From positions 124,001 to 188,000 of the forward strand of contig CAWGPM010000008.1 in NCBI GenBank assembly GCA_963824415.1: a stretch of 64,000 nt of DNA, read 5' to 3'. A program made the translations under genes and the position numbers. Position 1 is the stretch's first letter, and the number at the start of each line of letters is the position of its first letter. Origin of the DNA: JABDQA01 sp963824415 (lineage in GTDB: Bacteria; Desulfobacterota; Desulfobulbia; Desulfobulbales; Desulfocapsaceae). Under the pieces are notes generated by a model. The model saw only the letters and a program-made list of their open reading frames with translations, was not told the origin of the DNA and searched no databases. Below are positions 1-9,155 of the stretch, piece after piece.

Positions 1-1
1 A

Positions 2-1021
2 CGTCGTGCCCATGGCCTCAACGGCGGCCTGTCGGCCAGTCGGGCCGCTTATATCGGCGGGGTCGATGCCACCTCGAACGTGCTGGCGGCGGCCCGCTTC
101 GGCATCCCGGTAAAGGGAACCCATGCCCATAGCTGGGTCATGGCCTTTGACAGCGAACCGGAGGCATTTGCTGCCTATATCGACCAGTTTCCACACAACG
201 CGGTGCTCCTGGTGGATACCTATAACTCGCTGGAAGGGGTGCGAAATGCGATCGAGGCCGGCAGGATGCTTCGTGAGCGCGGCGCCGATCTTCTCGGTAT
301 CCGGCTGGACTCGGGCGATCTCGCCTACCTGTCCAGCCAGGCCCGGCGTCTTCTGGATGAGCATGGTTTTCAGGCAACCAGGATCGTTGCCTCGAACGAT
401 CTCGATGAGCGGCTGATCGCCAGTCTCAAGTCCCAGGGGGCCCCGATCGATGCCTGGGGTGTCGGTACCAAGCTGATCACCGCGTTCGATGAACCGGCCC
501 TGGGCGGCGTCTACAAACTGGCCGCCATCGAAAATATCGAAGGCGAGACCGTCGAGCGAATCAAGCTCTCGGAGCAGGCGGCCAAGACCTCACTGCCCGG
601 CTGTCTCGACATCGCCCGGCTGAGCCAGGATCGGATTCATGTGGGTGACGTGATTTTCGATACCCTGACCGAGGAGCCTCCGGCAACCACGGAAAAAGTC
701 ATTACGATCATCTCCCCCGAAGACCCCTGGAAAAGAAAAATCATCTCGACCAGGAACACAGAGATCGAGCTTCTGCTCGAACCGCTGTTTGCCAGCGGAC
801 AACGAATAGGCCGCCGTGAGCCGGTCTCTGCCATGCGGCAGCGGACGCTGGACGGCCTGGCAGCTTTTGATCGGGCAATCTTTCGCTTCGACAACCCGCA
901 CGCCTATCCGGCCGGCCTTTCAGAGGAGCTGTTCAGGCACCGCGAAGAGATGCGCAGTCATGAATTCGAGATCATCAAACAGCGCCTCAGCGCCAACAAC
1001 AACGATAATTCATCCGGTTAA
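2..1021 (+). CDS. pncB: Nicotinate phosphoribosyltransferase, 5'-truncated by the window edge
   Basis: Converts nicotinate, PRPP and ATP to nicotinate mononucleotide in the cytoplasmic NAD salvage (Preiss-Handler) pathway. The reading frame is open from base 2, and about 339 residues are visible. Family hallmarks are present: the GTHAHSWVMAF segment that carries the active-site histidine, GIRLDSGDL in the PRPP/base-binding barrel, and GVGTKLITAFDEPALGGVYKL. The stop is the TAA at 1019-1021. The start lies outside the window; the first internal ATG at 80 is well inside conserved sequence and is not the start. The nicotinamidase gene follows after 41 nt on the same strand, so the pair covers nicotinamide to nicotinate to NaMN. 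Identity is secure; only the N-terminus is missing. Confidence 0.95.
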   Translation, partial: RRAHGLNGGLSASRAAYIGGVDATSNVLAAARFGIPVKGTHAHSWVMAFDSEPEAFAAYIDQFPHNAVLLVDTYNSLEGVRNAIEAGRMLRERGADLLGIRLDSGDLAYLSSQARRLLDEHGFQATRIVASNDLDERLIASLKSQGAPIDAWGVGTKLITAFDEPALGGVYKLAAIENIEGETVERIKLSEQAAKTSLPGCLDIARLSQDRIHVGDVIFDTLTEEPPATTEKVITIISPEDPWKRKIISTRNTEIELLLEPLFASGQRIGRREPVSAMRQRTLDGLAAFDRAIFRFDNPHAYPAGLSEELFRHREEMRSHEFEIIKQRLSANNNDNSSG

Positions 1022-1062
1022 AGCTGTACGGGATTTTTTTCTCCAACGCAGGGGTGAACACC

Positions 1063-1689
1063 ATGAGCAGAGCCCTGATTATTGTTGATATCCAGAATGA
1101 TTTTCTGCCCGGCGGTGCGCTGGCCGTGGCCGATGGTGATGCGATCCTTGCTTTTGTCGTGCGGCTGATGCGCAAACAGGACCGCTACGAGCTGGTCGTG
1201 GCGACCCAGGACTGGCATCCCCAGGACCACGGCTCGTTTTCCTCGAGCCATCCAGACAGGCAGCCGTTTGAAATGCATGAGTTAGACGGACTTGCGCAAA
1301 TGCTCTGGCCGGATCACTGCGTCGCCGGCAGCGACGGGGCCCGCCTGGCCGAACAAATTCGGCAGACGCTGGTCGATATCACCAGGCAGGGCCAGCGCTC
1401 GCTGATCATCCAGAAAGGCCACGATCCGCGGGTGGACTCCTATTCCGCCTTCTTCGACAATGCCCGCCGTCACGATACCGGGCTGCACCGGGCTTTGCAG
1501 ACCTATGATATCACCGAGGTCGAGGTGGTCGGCCTGGCCTTTGACTATTGCGTCAAATTCACCGCACTCGACAGCGCTTCGCTCGGCTATCAGACCAGTG
1601 TACTGCTGGAGGGGACCCGGGCGGTTGACCCGGCATCCGTCGAGCAGGTCACGGCTGAGCTTGAAGCGGCGCACGTAGCCTGCCGCTAA
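1063..1689 (+). CDS. pncA: Nicotinamidase
   Basis: Hydrolyses nicotinamide to nicotinate and ammonia, supplying the upstream phosphoribosyltransferase. The cysteine-hydrolase triad is visible: Asp9 in IVDIQNDF, Lys118 in IQKGHDP and Cys163 in FDYCVKFTALD. The metal-binding DWHPxxHGSF segment is near residue 50. Length, 208 aa, is normal for the family. I chose the ATG at 1063 because an AGGGG ribosome-binding site sits 8 nt before it. An in-frame GTG at 1054 overlaps that site and is less likely. The gene is probably co-transcribed with pncB. It converges with the potassium channel gene, 53 nt away, with no obvious terminator between them. Confidence 0.95.
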   Translation: MSRALIIVDIQNDFLPGGALAVADGDAILAFVVRLMRKQDRYELVVATQDWHPQDHGSFSSSHPDRQPFEMHELDGLAQMLWPDHCVAGSDGARLAEQIRQTLVDITRQGQRSLIIQKGHDPRVDSYSAFFDNARRHDTGLHRALQTYDITEVEVVGLAFDYCVKFTALDSASLGYQTSVLLEGTRAVDPASVEQVTAELEAAHVACR

Positions 1690-1742
1690 AACAAGCTCGA
1701 GGGTTATCCGACGAAACGTTTCTGCCGCAGGTTGCCCGGGCT

Positions 1743-3437
1743 CTACAACTCTTTGAAAACGGCCTCGTTAACCGAGGTGCCGATGACGATCAGTTCATCG
1801 GCTTCCATGATTTCGGTGTCAGGATTGGGGCTGACGATCAGACGGCCTTCCCGCCTGATGGCAATGATGGAGAAGCCGGTTTTTTCACGGATTCCCGAAC
1901 GCATGATGGTTTTGCCGGCCAGGCTGTTGCCGGCCCTGCGGTTGATTACCATCAACCCTTCCGTGAAGAGCGAGACCTCGTTCGGCCTGAGCAGCTGGAA
2001 AATGGTGCCCGCGCCGAGTGAAGCGTAGGACATCACATGATCTGCACCGGCCATATGCAGTTTGGCCACGTTGCGCTCGAGAATGGAGCGGCTGATGATC
2101 TGGATATCGGGGCGCAATTGTCGGCAGTAAAAGGTCAGATAGATGTTCATATCGTCACTGTGGGTGGTGACGATTACCGATTTGGCGGTGTCGATCCCCG
2201 CTTCTTTCAAGGTGTTGATATCGGCGGCGTCGCCCACCGTGGTGAACTTGCGGTGCGGCCCTTCGGCCTTGATTTCGCGCTTTTCGATGATCCGGTAGTT
2301 GATGTTGTATTCGGCCAGGGTCTCGGCGGCCACCTGGCCGACGTTGCCGCCTCCCAGGATCAGCACCTGGGGCTTATCGGGCTCCTGTTCGTATTTGATT
2401 GTAAAGGAATCGTTGAAGGCCTTGAGCTGGCTGGTGGAGCCGGCCAGCATCAGGATGGTGCGCGGGGTGATCACGGTTTGCGGGGTCGAGACGAGGAGCT
2501 TACCCTGCTCCAACATGCCGATCACGGTGACCCCCGTAGACTGCCGGATTCCCGACTGGGCCAGGGTCTTGCCTTCCAGCTCGGTATATCTGACCGGCAG
2601 CTCGGAGATCAATAGTTCGTCGAAGCGGCCAATGATGTTGGTTCCCTGACCAACCCCGAAGGCATGCTTGCTCAGGGATTCGCCGAGCATCCTCATAAAC
2701 TGATAGACGCTGATATTGCCGGAATATTCGAGGATGTCGATGGAGTGTTCGTTGTTGGCGTTGGTGACGATCGGCACATCCTGGCTCACCTGCCTGATGG
2801 TGAAGCTGATATTGGTTGAGATCAGGTCGTCGTTGGTGACCACCACCAGGGCGGCTTTATCGACCTGGATCAGACGATAGGTACCCGGCCGATCCGGTTC
2901 GCCAATCACGACCTGATAACCGTTATCCATGAGGTTGCTGGCCTGCTGGGCATCGCCGGTGACGATATAGTATTTGATCCCCTGGCGGTTAAGGTGTTCG
3001 ATCAACCGGGTGGTGATCGGGTCGACGCTGGTGATGATTACATGACCCTGGGTGTCTTCGGGCAGCTTTCGGGGTGTACGGGCCCGCTCCTGGGCCTCGA
3101 GCCACGGGGCGTAAAAGAACTGGATGAAGGTAAAGGGCAGGATGATCAGCAGAAACAAAATACCCGAAGTCAGAACCATAATCGTAAAGATCAGCCCGAG
3201 GTCGGTATGGAAGGTGATGTCGCCGAAACCGAGCGTGGACATCACGGTCATGGTCCAGTAGAATCCTGTTACCCAGCTGTAATAACGGTCTTCGTACATC
3301 ATCAGCAGGTGAAAGAGTACCGAATACACACAGACGATCAGGATCAGAAAGGCGAAAAATTTGGAAAGAACCACCAGGTTGCGTTTGGTGGTCTTGTGCT
3401 GAAAGAAGAACAGGAGCTGGGTGAAAAGAAACTTCAT
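1743..3437 (-). CDS. Potassium channel protein with two RCK (TrkA-N/TrkA-C) domains
   Basis: Predicted inner-membrane, ligand-gated K+ channel subunit of the two-TM type. Residues about 20-50 and 75-110 are hydrophobic helices. Between them lies a pore loop with the selectivity-filter sequence TLGFGD. Residues about 130-350 form a first RCK domain whose nucleotide loop is degenerate (ITSVDPITTRLIE), as is common in MthK-like channels. Residues about 355-560 form a second RCK domain with a canonical GGGNVG loop and a TrkA-C-like end. The 564-aa length fits a channel with tandem RCK domains. It is transcribed alone on the minus strand. The ion and the gating ligand cannot be read from sequence; K+ is inferred from the filter. 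Confidence 0.9.
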   Translation of the reverse strand: MKFLFTQLLFFFQHKTTKRNLVVLSKFFAFLILIVCVYSVLFHLLMMYEDRYYSWVTGFYWTMTVMSTLGFGDITFHTDLGLIFTIMVLTSGILFLLIILPFTFIQFFYAPWLEAQERARTPRKLPEDTQGHVIITSVDPITTRLIEHLNRQGIKYYIVTGDAQQASNLMDNGYQVVIGEPDRPGTYRLIQVDKAALVVVTNDDLISTNISFTIRQVSQDVPIVTNANNEHSIDILEYSGNISVYQFMRMLGESLSKHAFGVGQGTNIIGRFDELLISELPVRYTELEGKTLAQSGIRQSTGVTVIGMLEQGKLLVSTPQTVITPRTILMLAGSTSQLKAFNDSFTIKYEQEPDKPQVLILGGGNVGQVAAETLAEYNINYRIIEKREIKAEGPHRKFTTVGDAADINTLKEAGIDTAKSVIVTTHSDDMNIYLTFYCRQLRPDIQIISRSILERNVAKLHMAGADHVMSYASLGAGTIFQLLRPNEVSLFTEGLMVINRRAGNSLAGKTIMRSGIREKTGFSIIAIRREGRLIVSPNPDTEIMEADELIVIGTSVNEAVFKEL

Positions 3438-3895
3438 AAATAATCGTTATTTATATAGATTTACGTTTCCTGCGGGAACAGCCGCGGTTGACATCGACGC
3501 GTGTGACCCTGAAACTCTGGTTGACTCAAAGGATATATTTCCCCGGGGGCCGGGGGCCAAAACCTGCAGGGCTTTTACCTGGAATGCAGCTTGGGTTTTT
3601 CTGGATTATACCCCGATTTCCTGGGACTATAGCATAATCGGCGGGAAATCGGAAATGTTTGCAGAACAGCGAGCGCTCTAAACGAGCTTGACCCCGGTGT
3701 TGGTTGTTGTTCGATGCCTGGCAAATTCCAATGGTGATGATCCGCGCAAATATGGTATCTTTGAGCCGTTTTAATGCCGGATAGAAACCGTCACACACTG
3801 ACCCAAGCGTGAATGCAGCCGGGCCAGCTTGGCAGAATCAGCCAGACTCAGAGATATATAGTCAACCACAGCCAATCTCAGCCAGAAAGAAGCCC
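3438..3895. other. Divergent intergenic region (458 bp)
   Basis: Separates the minus-strand channel gene from the plus-strand hypothetical protein, so it must hold promoters for both. I see AT-rich stretches near 3600-3640 and a GC-rich block of mixed C and G runs near 3541-3560, but no promoter good enough to call. An 8-bp palindrome, GAGCGCTC, lies at 3671-3678; it is the centre of the longer palindromes near 49.7-49.9 kb and 63.7 kb, though alone it is weak. No RNA gene or convincing small ORF was found. Confidence 0.6.
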
Positions 3896-5077
3896 ATGAC
3901 CACCAGTGCCCCCCGTCAGGTAATTACCCCGCATCGCCAGCTGCCACTGGAAATACCCGAAGGCGTTGCTCCGACTGAGTTCTACAACTCTCCCTGCAAC
4001 CTTCGGCATCTGACCAGGGAAAACGGTCTGCTGCGCAACGACCTGGGCTTCCTGTTGTACCGCAAGGCCATCGGTCATTCAAATCTGTTCGACGCCTCGA
4101 TCATCTACGACACCTCCCAGCACGTGCTCGACCCGATGGGGAGGCCGGTACGGCGTGACCAGCTCAGCCGTGAGGCCAATATTGTCTTCAGCCGGATGAC
4201 CAAGGTGGTATTGCAATATATGCTGGAAAAGTACCCCGACCCGGCCGAACATCTGGTGTTCTGCGGGGAGGCCAGCCTCGATGCCACCTGGCCTCTGAAC
4301 AAACCGGGCGTGCCCAGCATCCGGATGATCCACAATCATTTCATGGTCTATGAAAATGCGCTTATCGCCGCCTCTGAACATGCCGCCGACGACAACCCGA
4401 ACCTGACTGACAGCGGGCATAACGGACTGTTTCTGAATTACCTCAGTGAGGTGTATCTGCGTTTTTTCAAGGTGCTTGATCTCGAGGTTCTGCGGCCGCT
4501 GCCGGCCGATTCCGGCAAGCTGGCCATCACCGGGTACCCGCAGGGGCTGCCGAGCTGGCAGATTATCGGTGGTGCCCAGACCCTGGACGACGGCCGGTTC
4601 TGGAAGGAGTATGATCTAATCCTGAAGGGTTTTCTCGACTTCTACCGGGCCTTCTTCGCTCTGGTGGCTTCCGAGGACAGCAGGGTTCCGCCCACGGCGA
4701 TTTTTCCGGAACAGATTGAAAATATTCTGCTTTACAGCGATGACTTTCATCAGGCGGCACGGATGCTCAGGCTGCAGGTTCTCGAAGACCCGGGCTTTGC
4801 CAATGAAATCCGCTGGCAGCCAGCCTATAAACAGATTATCTACCGCGACGATGAGGGCAGGCTGATCGTGACCATCAGCCAGAATTCGGTGGGCAACGCG
4901 ATCACCGAACTGCTTGGTATCGTGGTGAAACGGGTGGCCGATGAAGAGGCCTATGCCCGGGCCGAACCAACCCTGATCCAGCAGCTTATCGAGCTGCGCA
5001 CCAGGATGGTGCGCTATAACCTGGGCACGGTGATCAATACCCCGTCCTGGCCCAATGGTCAATTCAAGCCGGCCTGA
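3896..5077 (+). CDS. Conserved-looking protein of unknown function (393 aa)
   Basis: I do not recognise a family. The protein is soluble: no signal peptide and no membrane segments. Notable stretches are FYNSPCNLRHLTRENGLLRNDLG near the N-terminus, HLVFCGEASLDATWPLN, a histidine-rich IRMIHNHFMVYENALI, and GYPQGLPSWQIIGG. The HNH segment with nearby Cys and Glu residues could bind metal or phosphate, but that is a guess. The ATG at 3896 is preferred because AGAAAGAAG lies just upstream; an in-frame GTG at 3809 has no ribosome-binding site. The gene stands alone, converging with the phosphodiesterase gene, and codon use looks like its neighbours. Confidence 0.75.
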   Translation: MTTSAPRQVITPHRQLPLEIPEGVAPTEFYNSPCNLRHLTRENGLLRNDLGFLLYRKAIGHSNLFDASIIYDTSQHVLDPMGRPVRRDQLSREANIVFSRMTKVVLQYMLEKYPDPAEHLVFCGEASLDATWPLNKPGVPSIRMIHNHFMVYENALIAASEHAADDNPNLTDSGHNGLFLNYLSEVYLRFFKVLDLEVLRPLPADSGKLAITGYPQGLPSWQIIGGAQTLDDGRFWKEYDLILKGFLDFYRAFFALVASEDSRVPPTAIFPEQIENILLYSDDFHQAARMLRLQVLEDPGFANEIRWQPAYKQIIYRDDEGRLIVTISQNSVGNAITELLGIVVKRVADEEAYARAEPTLIQQLIELRTRMVRYNLGTVINTPSWPNGQFKPA

Positions 5078-5122
5078 CAGCAGTTTTTCTTCGAGCGCAG
5101 ATGAGCGGGTTTTGCTCGCGGC

Positions 5123-5929
5123 TCAGGTTTTCAGCGAAACCAGGTATTGCGGATAGTCGGTTATCAGCCCGGCCACTCCGAGCCGGGCGAATGTTCTTGC
5201 CTGCTCCAGATCGTTGACGGTGTAGAGATTGACCCGGCAGCCATGCGCCTGGGCGTTGCTGAGCTGCGCCTCGTCGATATGGGCAGCATTGGCGTTATAG
5301 ACCTTGAATTCAAAGGAGCCCCAGCGATTGCCGAGCAGACGGTTTGAGCCGATCAGCGCATTGACCACAAGGTCTGCGCGCCGCGACTGAACTTCATACA
5401 GCAACCGGTGGTCAAAGGAGGATATCGCCACCGAATCGACAGGCAGGCCGACCCGATCGATTAGTGCTATAAGTGCTTCCACCAGTTTTGAGGGCTGTCT
5501 CATATCGTCAAAAGATTTAAGCTCGATATTGATGAACCAGTTTTTTTCTCTGATGAAATCAAGCACCTCGATCAATCGGGGAATAAGGGTTCCGGCCATG
5601 GCCTGCTGTTCGTGCATGGTGATGTTGCCGGCACGAATCTGTCCGAACGGATCGCCTTCAACGAACCAGGACCCGGCCTCGAGGTGCTGCAGTTCTGCCA
5701 GCGTAAATTGGCAGAGCGGCTGGCGGAGGCGATCGGGAAAGATCTGCGCAACATTTGTTGTACGCACAAGATCTCTATCGTGGAACAGTACCAGTTCATC
5801 ATCTGCACTGAGCTGAACGTCGACCTCCACCCCGTCGACTCCAATTTCATGGGCTTTTTCAATACCCTGGAGGCTGTTTTCCGGGGCCAGGCTGGAAGCC
5901 CCCCGGTGGCCTAAAATCAGCGGTTTCAT
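5123..5929 (-). CDS. Glycerophosphodiester phosphodiesterase
   Basis: Cleaves glycerophosphodiesters, the deacylation products of phospholipids, to glycerol 3-phosphate and an alcohol. The GDPD TIM-barrel signatures are clear: GHRGASSLAPENSL at residues 7-20 (catalytic His8 and Arg9), GVEVDVQLSADDELVLFHD (metal-binding Glu and Asp, then the second catalytic His), and FINIELK in the middle. There is no signal peptide, so it should be cytoplasmic like UgpQ. Length 268 aa is slightly above the UgpQ norm. Its ATG overlaps the stop of the upstream MFS gene by 4 bp, implying coupling as the last gene of the minus-strand cluster that begins with the Aas-like enzyme. Confidence 0.92.
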   Translation of the reverse strand: MKPLILGHRGASSLAPENSLQGIEKAHEIGVDGVEVDVQLSADDELVLFHDRDLVRTTNVAQIFPDRLRQPLCQFTLAELQHLEAGSWFVEGDPFGQIRAGNITMHEQQAMAGTLIPRLIEVLDFIREKNWFINIELKSFDDMRQPSKLVEALIALIDRVGLPVDSVAISSFDHRLLYEVQSRRADLVVNALIGSNRLLGNRWGSFEFKVYNANAAHIDEAQLSNAQAHGCRVNLYTVNDLEQARTFARLGVAGLITDYPQYLVSLKT

Positions 5930-7272
5930 TGCTTGCTCAGGATCCGGCGGCTGTAGAGGCCGATGGCTGCGGTCAGCACGATGAAATAGACCGGCATCCA
6001 GTAAAATGAGCGCCGGAAGGCTTCGTTTTCGATCATCTCCGCGGTCCAGTTCGGGTTGCTCAGACCGACGTCGCCACGCAGATGGACGATCAGCAGGGCG
6101 AACAGGATGCCGATGATGCCATAGGCCAGGTTGAAGGCCAGCCCTTTGAAGCTCAGCACCGTGGCCCGCTGGTCGGAGGAAGTGACCTTATTGAGATAGT
6201 GACTGGTGAAAAATGCGGTAAGCATCAGACCAACCGTAACCAGCCCCATCGGAATCAGGCCGGCGTAGGGGATGAAACCGGTCAGCCCCAGCAGGGTTAC
6301 CAGACCCAGAAGCCCCAACCAGGACGCGTTCTGGGCGGGACTGAACCTGCCGACCATGAATTCGGCAAGTTTCGGAATAACCAGCCCGAGCAGTGACAGT
6401 ACCGCCATGATGGCGCCGAAGCTTGCTTCAGGCAGGGAGATGAGTCGAAAATACTGGCTGGTCAGGGTGATGATCAGGCGCAGCACATGATCGTACATCA
6501 TACCGAACAGGATGATCGACAGCGCAAAAGGGGTTTGCAGGATCCACCTGCCGGCCCGCAGAGTCAACTGCCCCGCCTGCCAGAGGTTTGCCAGGCTGAC
6601 CTCCCTGTCCCTGCCGCTCAGGTCGCCGTTTTCCTCCTGCAGGCGCATGGTACTGAGCAGTGCCAGAAAGCCCAGAACCAGGGTCAGGTAGATCGGAAAG
6701 CGCATGGTGACCACCTGGCTCAGAACGATATCGAAGCCGAACCAGGACAGCACCCGATTGACAATCACGGGGTCGTAGACCAGGGCTCCGAGCGTCATCG
6801 ACAGGACGCCGGCCAGGGCCTTCACCCGCATCTGTACACTGAGCACCCGGGGCCAGTGTCCCGGATCTCCCTGTTTTACCAGTGAATCGTAGGCAATTGC
6901 CTCATCGGCGCCACTGGCCATGGCTTCGGCCAGGCCGCTCAGCACCCGGTTGACCAGAAAGGCCCAGAAGACCAGCGTCATATTGACCACCGGGACAAAG
7001 GCGATCACGCTCAGCTCGATGATCATCAGGATCGAGGTCAGCACCAGCAGTCGTTTGCGGCCAAGCAGGTCAGCCAGCGCACCGGAAGGAACTTCGGCGC
7101 AGACAATGGTAATTGCCCAGACCGTGTTCAGAATCGAAAACTGCTCGATACTCAGCCCGTAATCGAGAAACAGGATGGTGAATACCGGATAGTAGAAACG
7201 GGCATTGAAAAAGACCCTGAAGGCGATAAACATCCTGATGTTGGTTATCTGAAACGGGGAAGAGGCGGTCAT
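5926..7272 (-). CDS. MFS transporter
   Basis: A 448-aa integral membrane protein with about twelve hydrophobic segments. The loop after the second helix, GALADLLGRKRLL, matches the MFS motif A (G-x-L-A-D-x-x-G-R-K/R). There is no signal peptide. Substrate unknown. It overlaps both neighbours by 4 bp: the upstream ABC permease at 7269-7272 and the downstream phosphodiesterase at 5926-5929. It therefore belongs to their transcript. Given the acyl-activating enzyme and phosphodiesterase in the same cluster, an amphiphile or lipid-breakdown product is a possible substrate. E. coli pairs Aas with the MFS flippase LplT, but I see no specific LplT resemblance. Confidence 0.88.
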   Translation of the reverse strand: MTASSPFQITNIRMFIAFRVFFNARFYYPVFTILFLDYGLSIEQFSILNTVWAITIVCAEVPSGALADLLGRKRLLVLTSILMIIELSVIAFVPVVNMTLVFWAFLVNRVLSGLAEAMASGADEAIAYDSLVKQGDPGHWPRVLSVQMRVKALAGVLSMTLGALVYDPVIVNRVLSWFGFDIVLSQVVTMRFPIYLTLVLGFLALLSTMRLQEENGDLSGRDREVSLANLWQAGQLTLRAGRWILQTPFALSIILFGMMYDHVLRLIITLTSQYFRLISLPEASFGAIMAVLSLLGLVIPKLAEFMVGRFSPAQNASWLGLLGLVTLLGLTGFIPYAGLIPMGLVTVGLMLTAFFTSHYLNKVTSSDQRATVLSFKGLAFNLAYGIIGILFALLIVHLRGDVGLSNPNWTAEMIENEAFRRSFYWMPVYFIVLTAAIGLYSRRILSKQ

Positions 7273-8192
7273 GAGAAGCTCGCAATGCTGCCGGTTCGAC
7301 TGAACCTGTTGAGCCGGTTTTCAAGGTAGTGGACCAGCATCGACAGGCTGAAACAGATTACCAGGTACATCAGGGTTATGGTGATCCACACCTCGATGGT
7401 GACCTGGGTCGATGACATCACCTGCAGGCCCTGGAAGGTGAGTTCCTGGATCGAGATGATCGAGACGATCGAGGAGTATTTAATAGTGTTGATAAACTCA
7501 TTGGCCAGCGGGGGCATCATCAGGCGCAGGGCCTGGGGCAGGATGACCAGGCGGAGCTGCTGGAAATGGGTGAAACCAAGGGCCCGAGAGGCATCCCACT
7601 GCCCGTCGTCGATGGCCTCGATACCGGCCCGGACGATTTCGGTGATGTAGGCGCTTTGAAACAGGCCGATGGTCAGGACCCCGGATAAAAAGGCGATGAA
7701 CAGCTCAGGGGGGGCAGCGAAGAATGCCAGACGAGAAGTCCACTCCGGGGAAAGTGACCGGACGAAGGTTTCGGCGCCGATGGCCGGCAGAATCTGGTCG
7801 CTGACAAAAAAATAGAAAAGAAACACCAGAACCAGCGGTGGTGTATTACGGATGAGTTCCACATAGGTTCTGGAACAGAGCCTGAAAAAGAGCCGTTTCG
7901 AGGTTCTGATCACCCCGATAATCAGCCCGAGAAGCCCCGCCACAAGCATGCCCCAGATACTGAGCTTGATCGTGGTGAAGAGCCCCTGGAGCAAAACGTT
8001 CGGCAACCAGCGGCCGCTCTGCTCATCGAAGCGGACCAGGTAGGTCCAGATAACCGACCAGTTCCAGTTGTAGTTCAGCGCAAAGATCAAGCGGTAGGCA
8101 ATAAAGGTGATAAACCCCACCAGGCTGGCGAGCAGCAGCAGATTGAGCCCGAGCAGCCAGAATGAGGCTCTGCCGGTTTGCCTTGCGGTCAA
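7269..8192 (-). CDS. Polar amino-acid ABC transporter permease (second of pair)
   Basis: Inner-membrane permease of the His/Glu/Gln/Arg family (HisMQ type). About five hydrophobic segments are visible, with a long N-terminal extension and periplasmic loop before the core. The EAA-like cytoplasmic loop is present (DASRALGFTHFQQLRLVILPQALR), as is the upstream LIRNTPPLVLVFLFYF segment typical of these permeases. Length 307 aa is longer than the usual 220-240. The start is a TTG at 8192 with GAGG upstream; no in-frame ATG precedes the conserved region. A strong hairpin at 8192-8228 overlaps this start. It pairs with the permease at 9156-9962 and the binding protein between them. Confidence 0.9.
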   Translation of the reverse strand: MTARQTGRASFWLLGLNLLLLASLVGFITFIAYRLIFALNYNWNWSVIWTYLVRFDEQSGRWLPNVLLQGLFTTIKLSIWGMLVAGLLGLIIGVIRTSKRLFFRLCSRTYVELIRNTPPLVLVFLFYFFVSDQILPAIGAETFVRSLSPEWTSRLAFFAAPPELFIAFLSGVLTIGLFQSAYITEIVRAGIEAIDDGQWDASRALGFTHFQQLRLVILPQALRLMMPPLANEFINTIKYSSIVSIISIQELTFQGLQVMSSTQVTIEVWITITLMYLVICFSLSMLVHYLENRLNRFSRTGSIASFS

Positions 8193-8228
8193 GACGCCGC
8201 CTCACGGGTGAATGGTATGGCGGCGTCT
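8192..8228 (-). promoter_or_regulatory. Stem-loop between binding-protein and permease genes
   Basis: A perfect 10-bp inverted repeat, AGACGCCGCC at 8192-8201 and its complement at 8219-8228, with a 17-nt loop. It sits 27 nt past the binding-protein stop and covers the ribosome-binding site and TTG start of the downstream permease. There is no U tract, so it is unlikely to be a full terminator. Its position suggests mRNA protection or lowered permease translation. Confidence 0.7.
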
Positions 8229-8255
8229 CGGGTCATGGCAAGGCGGATTTGGCGT

Positions 8256-9086
8256 CTATTCGACCATATGGGCCCAGTCACGGGTCTCGAACCAGTAATC
8301 ATGCCGCTCCTGGAGCCAGCCTTCCTGATCGACGCCGGTGATCCAGGAGTTGAAAAAGGCCAGCGCATCCGGGTCGCCCTTGCGCAGCGCAAAGCCGATT
8401 GGTTCCTTGGTAAAGGTGCCCTTAATCGGCAGGAACAGTGAATCACTGTATTGCAGGGCCTCAAAGGCCGGGCGCGGTGCCGAGCCGACCACCGCATGGA
8501 CGTTGCCGTTTCTCAGTTCCTGGTAGGTCTGGGTCTCGTTTTCGAACATTCGCAGCGTGGCATTGGGTAGATGTTTCTTGGCGGCAATGACGGCCGAGGT
8601 TCCCAGTTTGACAGCAATCTGTACCTCATTTTTGTTGAAGTCTTCCAGTGAAGAAAATCCCGCTGCCCGCTCTTTGTGGGCCACGATCGACATGCCCGAG
8701 TAGTCGTAAGGCCGGGTAAAATTGACTTTCAGGGCCCGTTTAGGCAGGATGCCCATGCCGCCGATAATGACATCGAATTTGCCCGTTAAAAGTGCCGGGA
8801 TGATACCGGACCAGGCGGTGGGTACAAATTCGATATTGACCCCCATATCCCCGGCCAGCCGGCGAGCCACATCGATCTCAAAGCCGATAAAAGTCCCGTT
8901 TTTATCTTTCATCGCCCATGGTTGAAAGGTGTCCATGCCGACCCGCAGCACCCCCCGTTTGACGATTTGTTCGATCACACTGTCCTGGGCAAGCTGCTGC
9001 TGAAGGGTAGCAGCAAAGCCCGCGACCGACGAGAACATCAGCCCGACCACGATTATCATTGGCAGTAATAGCGTGCGGCGATTCAT
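8256..9086 (-). CDS. Amino-acid ABC transporter substrate-binding protein
   Basis: Periplasmic solute-binding protein of the SBP_bac_3 family. Residues 1-26 are a signal peptide (MNRRTLLLPMIIVVGLMFSS then AGFAA). The mature part starts with the typical VIEQIVKRGVLRVGM, followed by GFEIDVARRLAGDMGV, a central KFDVIIGGMGILPKRALKVNFTRPY, and a lobe-2 segment IAVKLGTSAVIAAKKHLP. Length 276 aa is normal. Ligand not determinable; polar amino acids are usual. It lies between two permeases (9156-9962 upstream, 7269-8192 downstream). No ATPase gene is nearby; the only amino-acid-type ATPase in the window is at 62746-63519. Confidence 0.92.
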   Translation of the reverse strand: MNRRTLLLPMIIVVGLMFSSVAGFAATLQQQLAQDSVIEQIVKRGVLRVGMDTFQPWAMKDKNGTFIGFEIDVARRLAGDMGVNIEFVPTAWSGIIPALLTGKFDVIIGGMGILPKRALKVNFTRPYDYSGMSIVAHKERAAGFSSLEDFNKNEVQIAVKLGTSAVIAAKKHLPNATLRMFENETQTYQELRNGNVHAVVGSAPRPAFEALQYSDSLFLPIKGTFTKEPIGFALRKGDPDALAFFNSWITGVDQEGWLQERHDYWFETRDWAHMVE

Positions 9087-9155
9087 TAGTATATCCCCCT
9101 TGGTTTGAGTAAGCTGGTATCGGTTCCATCCGGATAAAAATGGTAGCGCTGTCTG

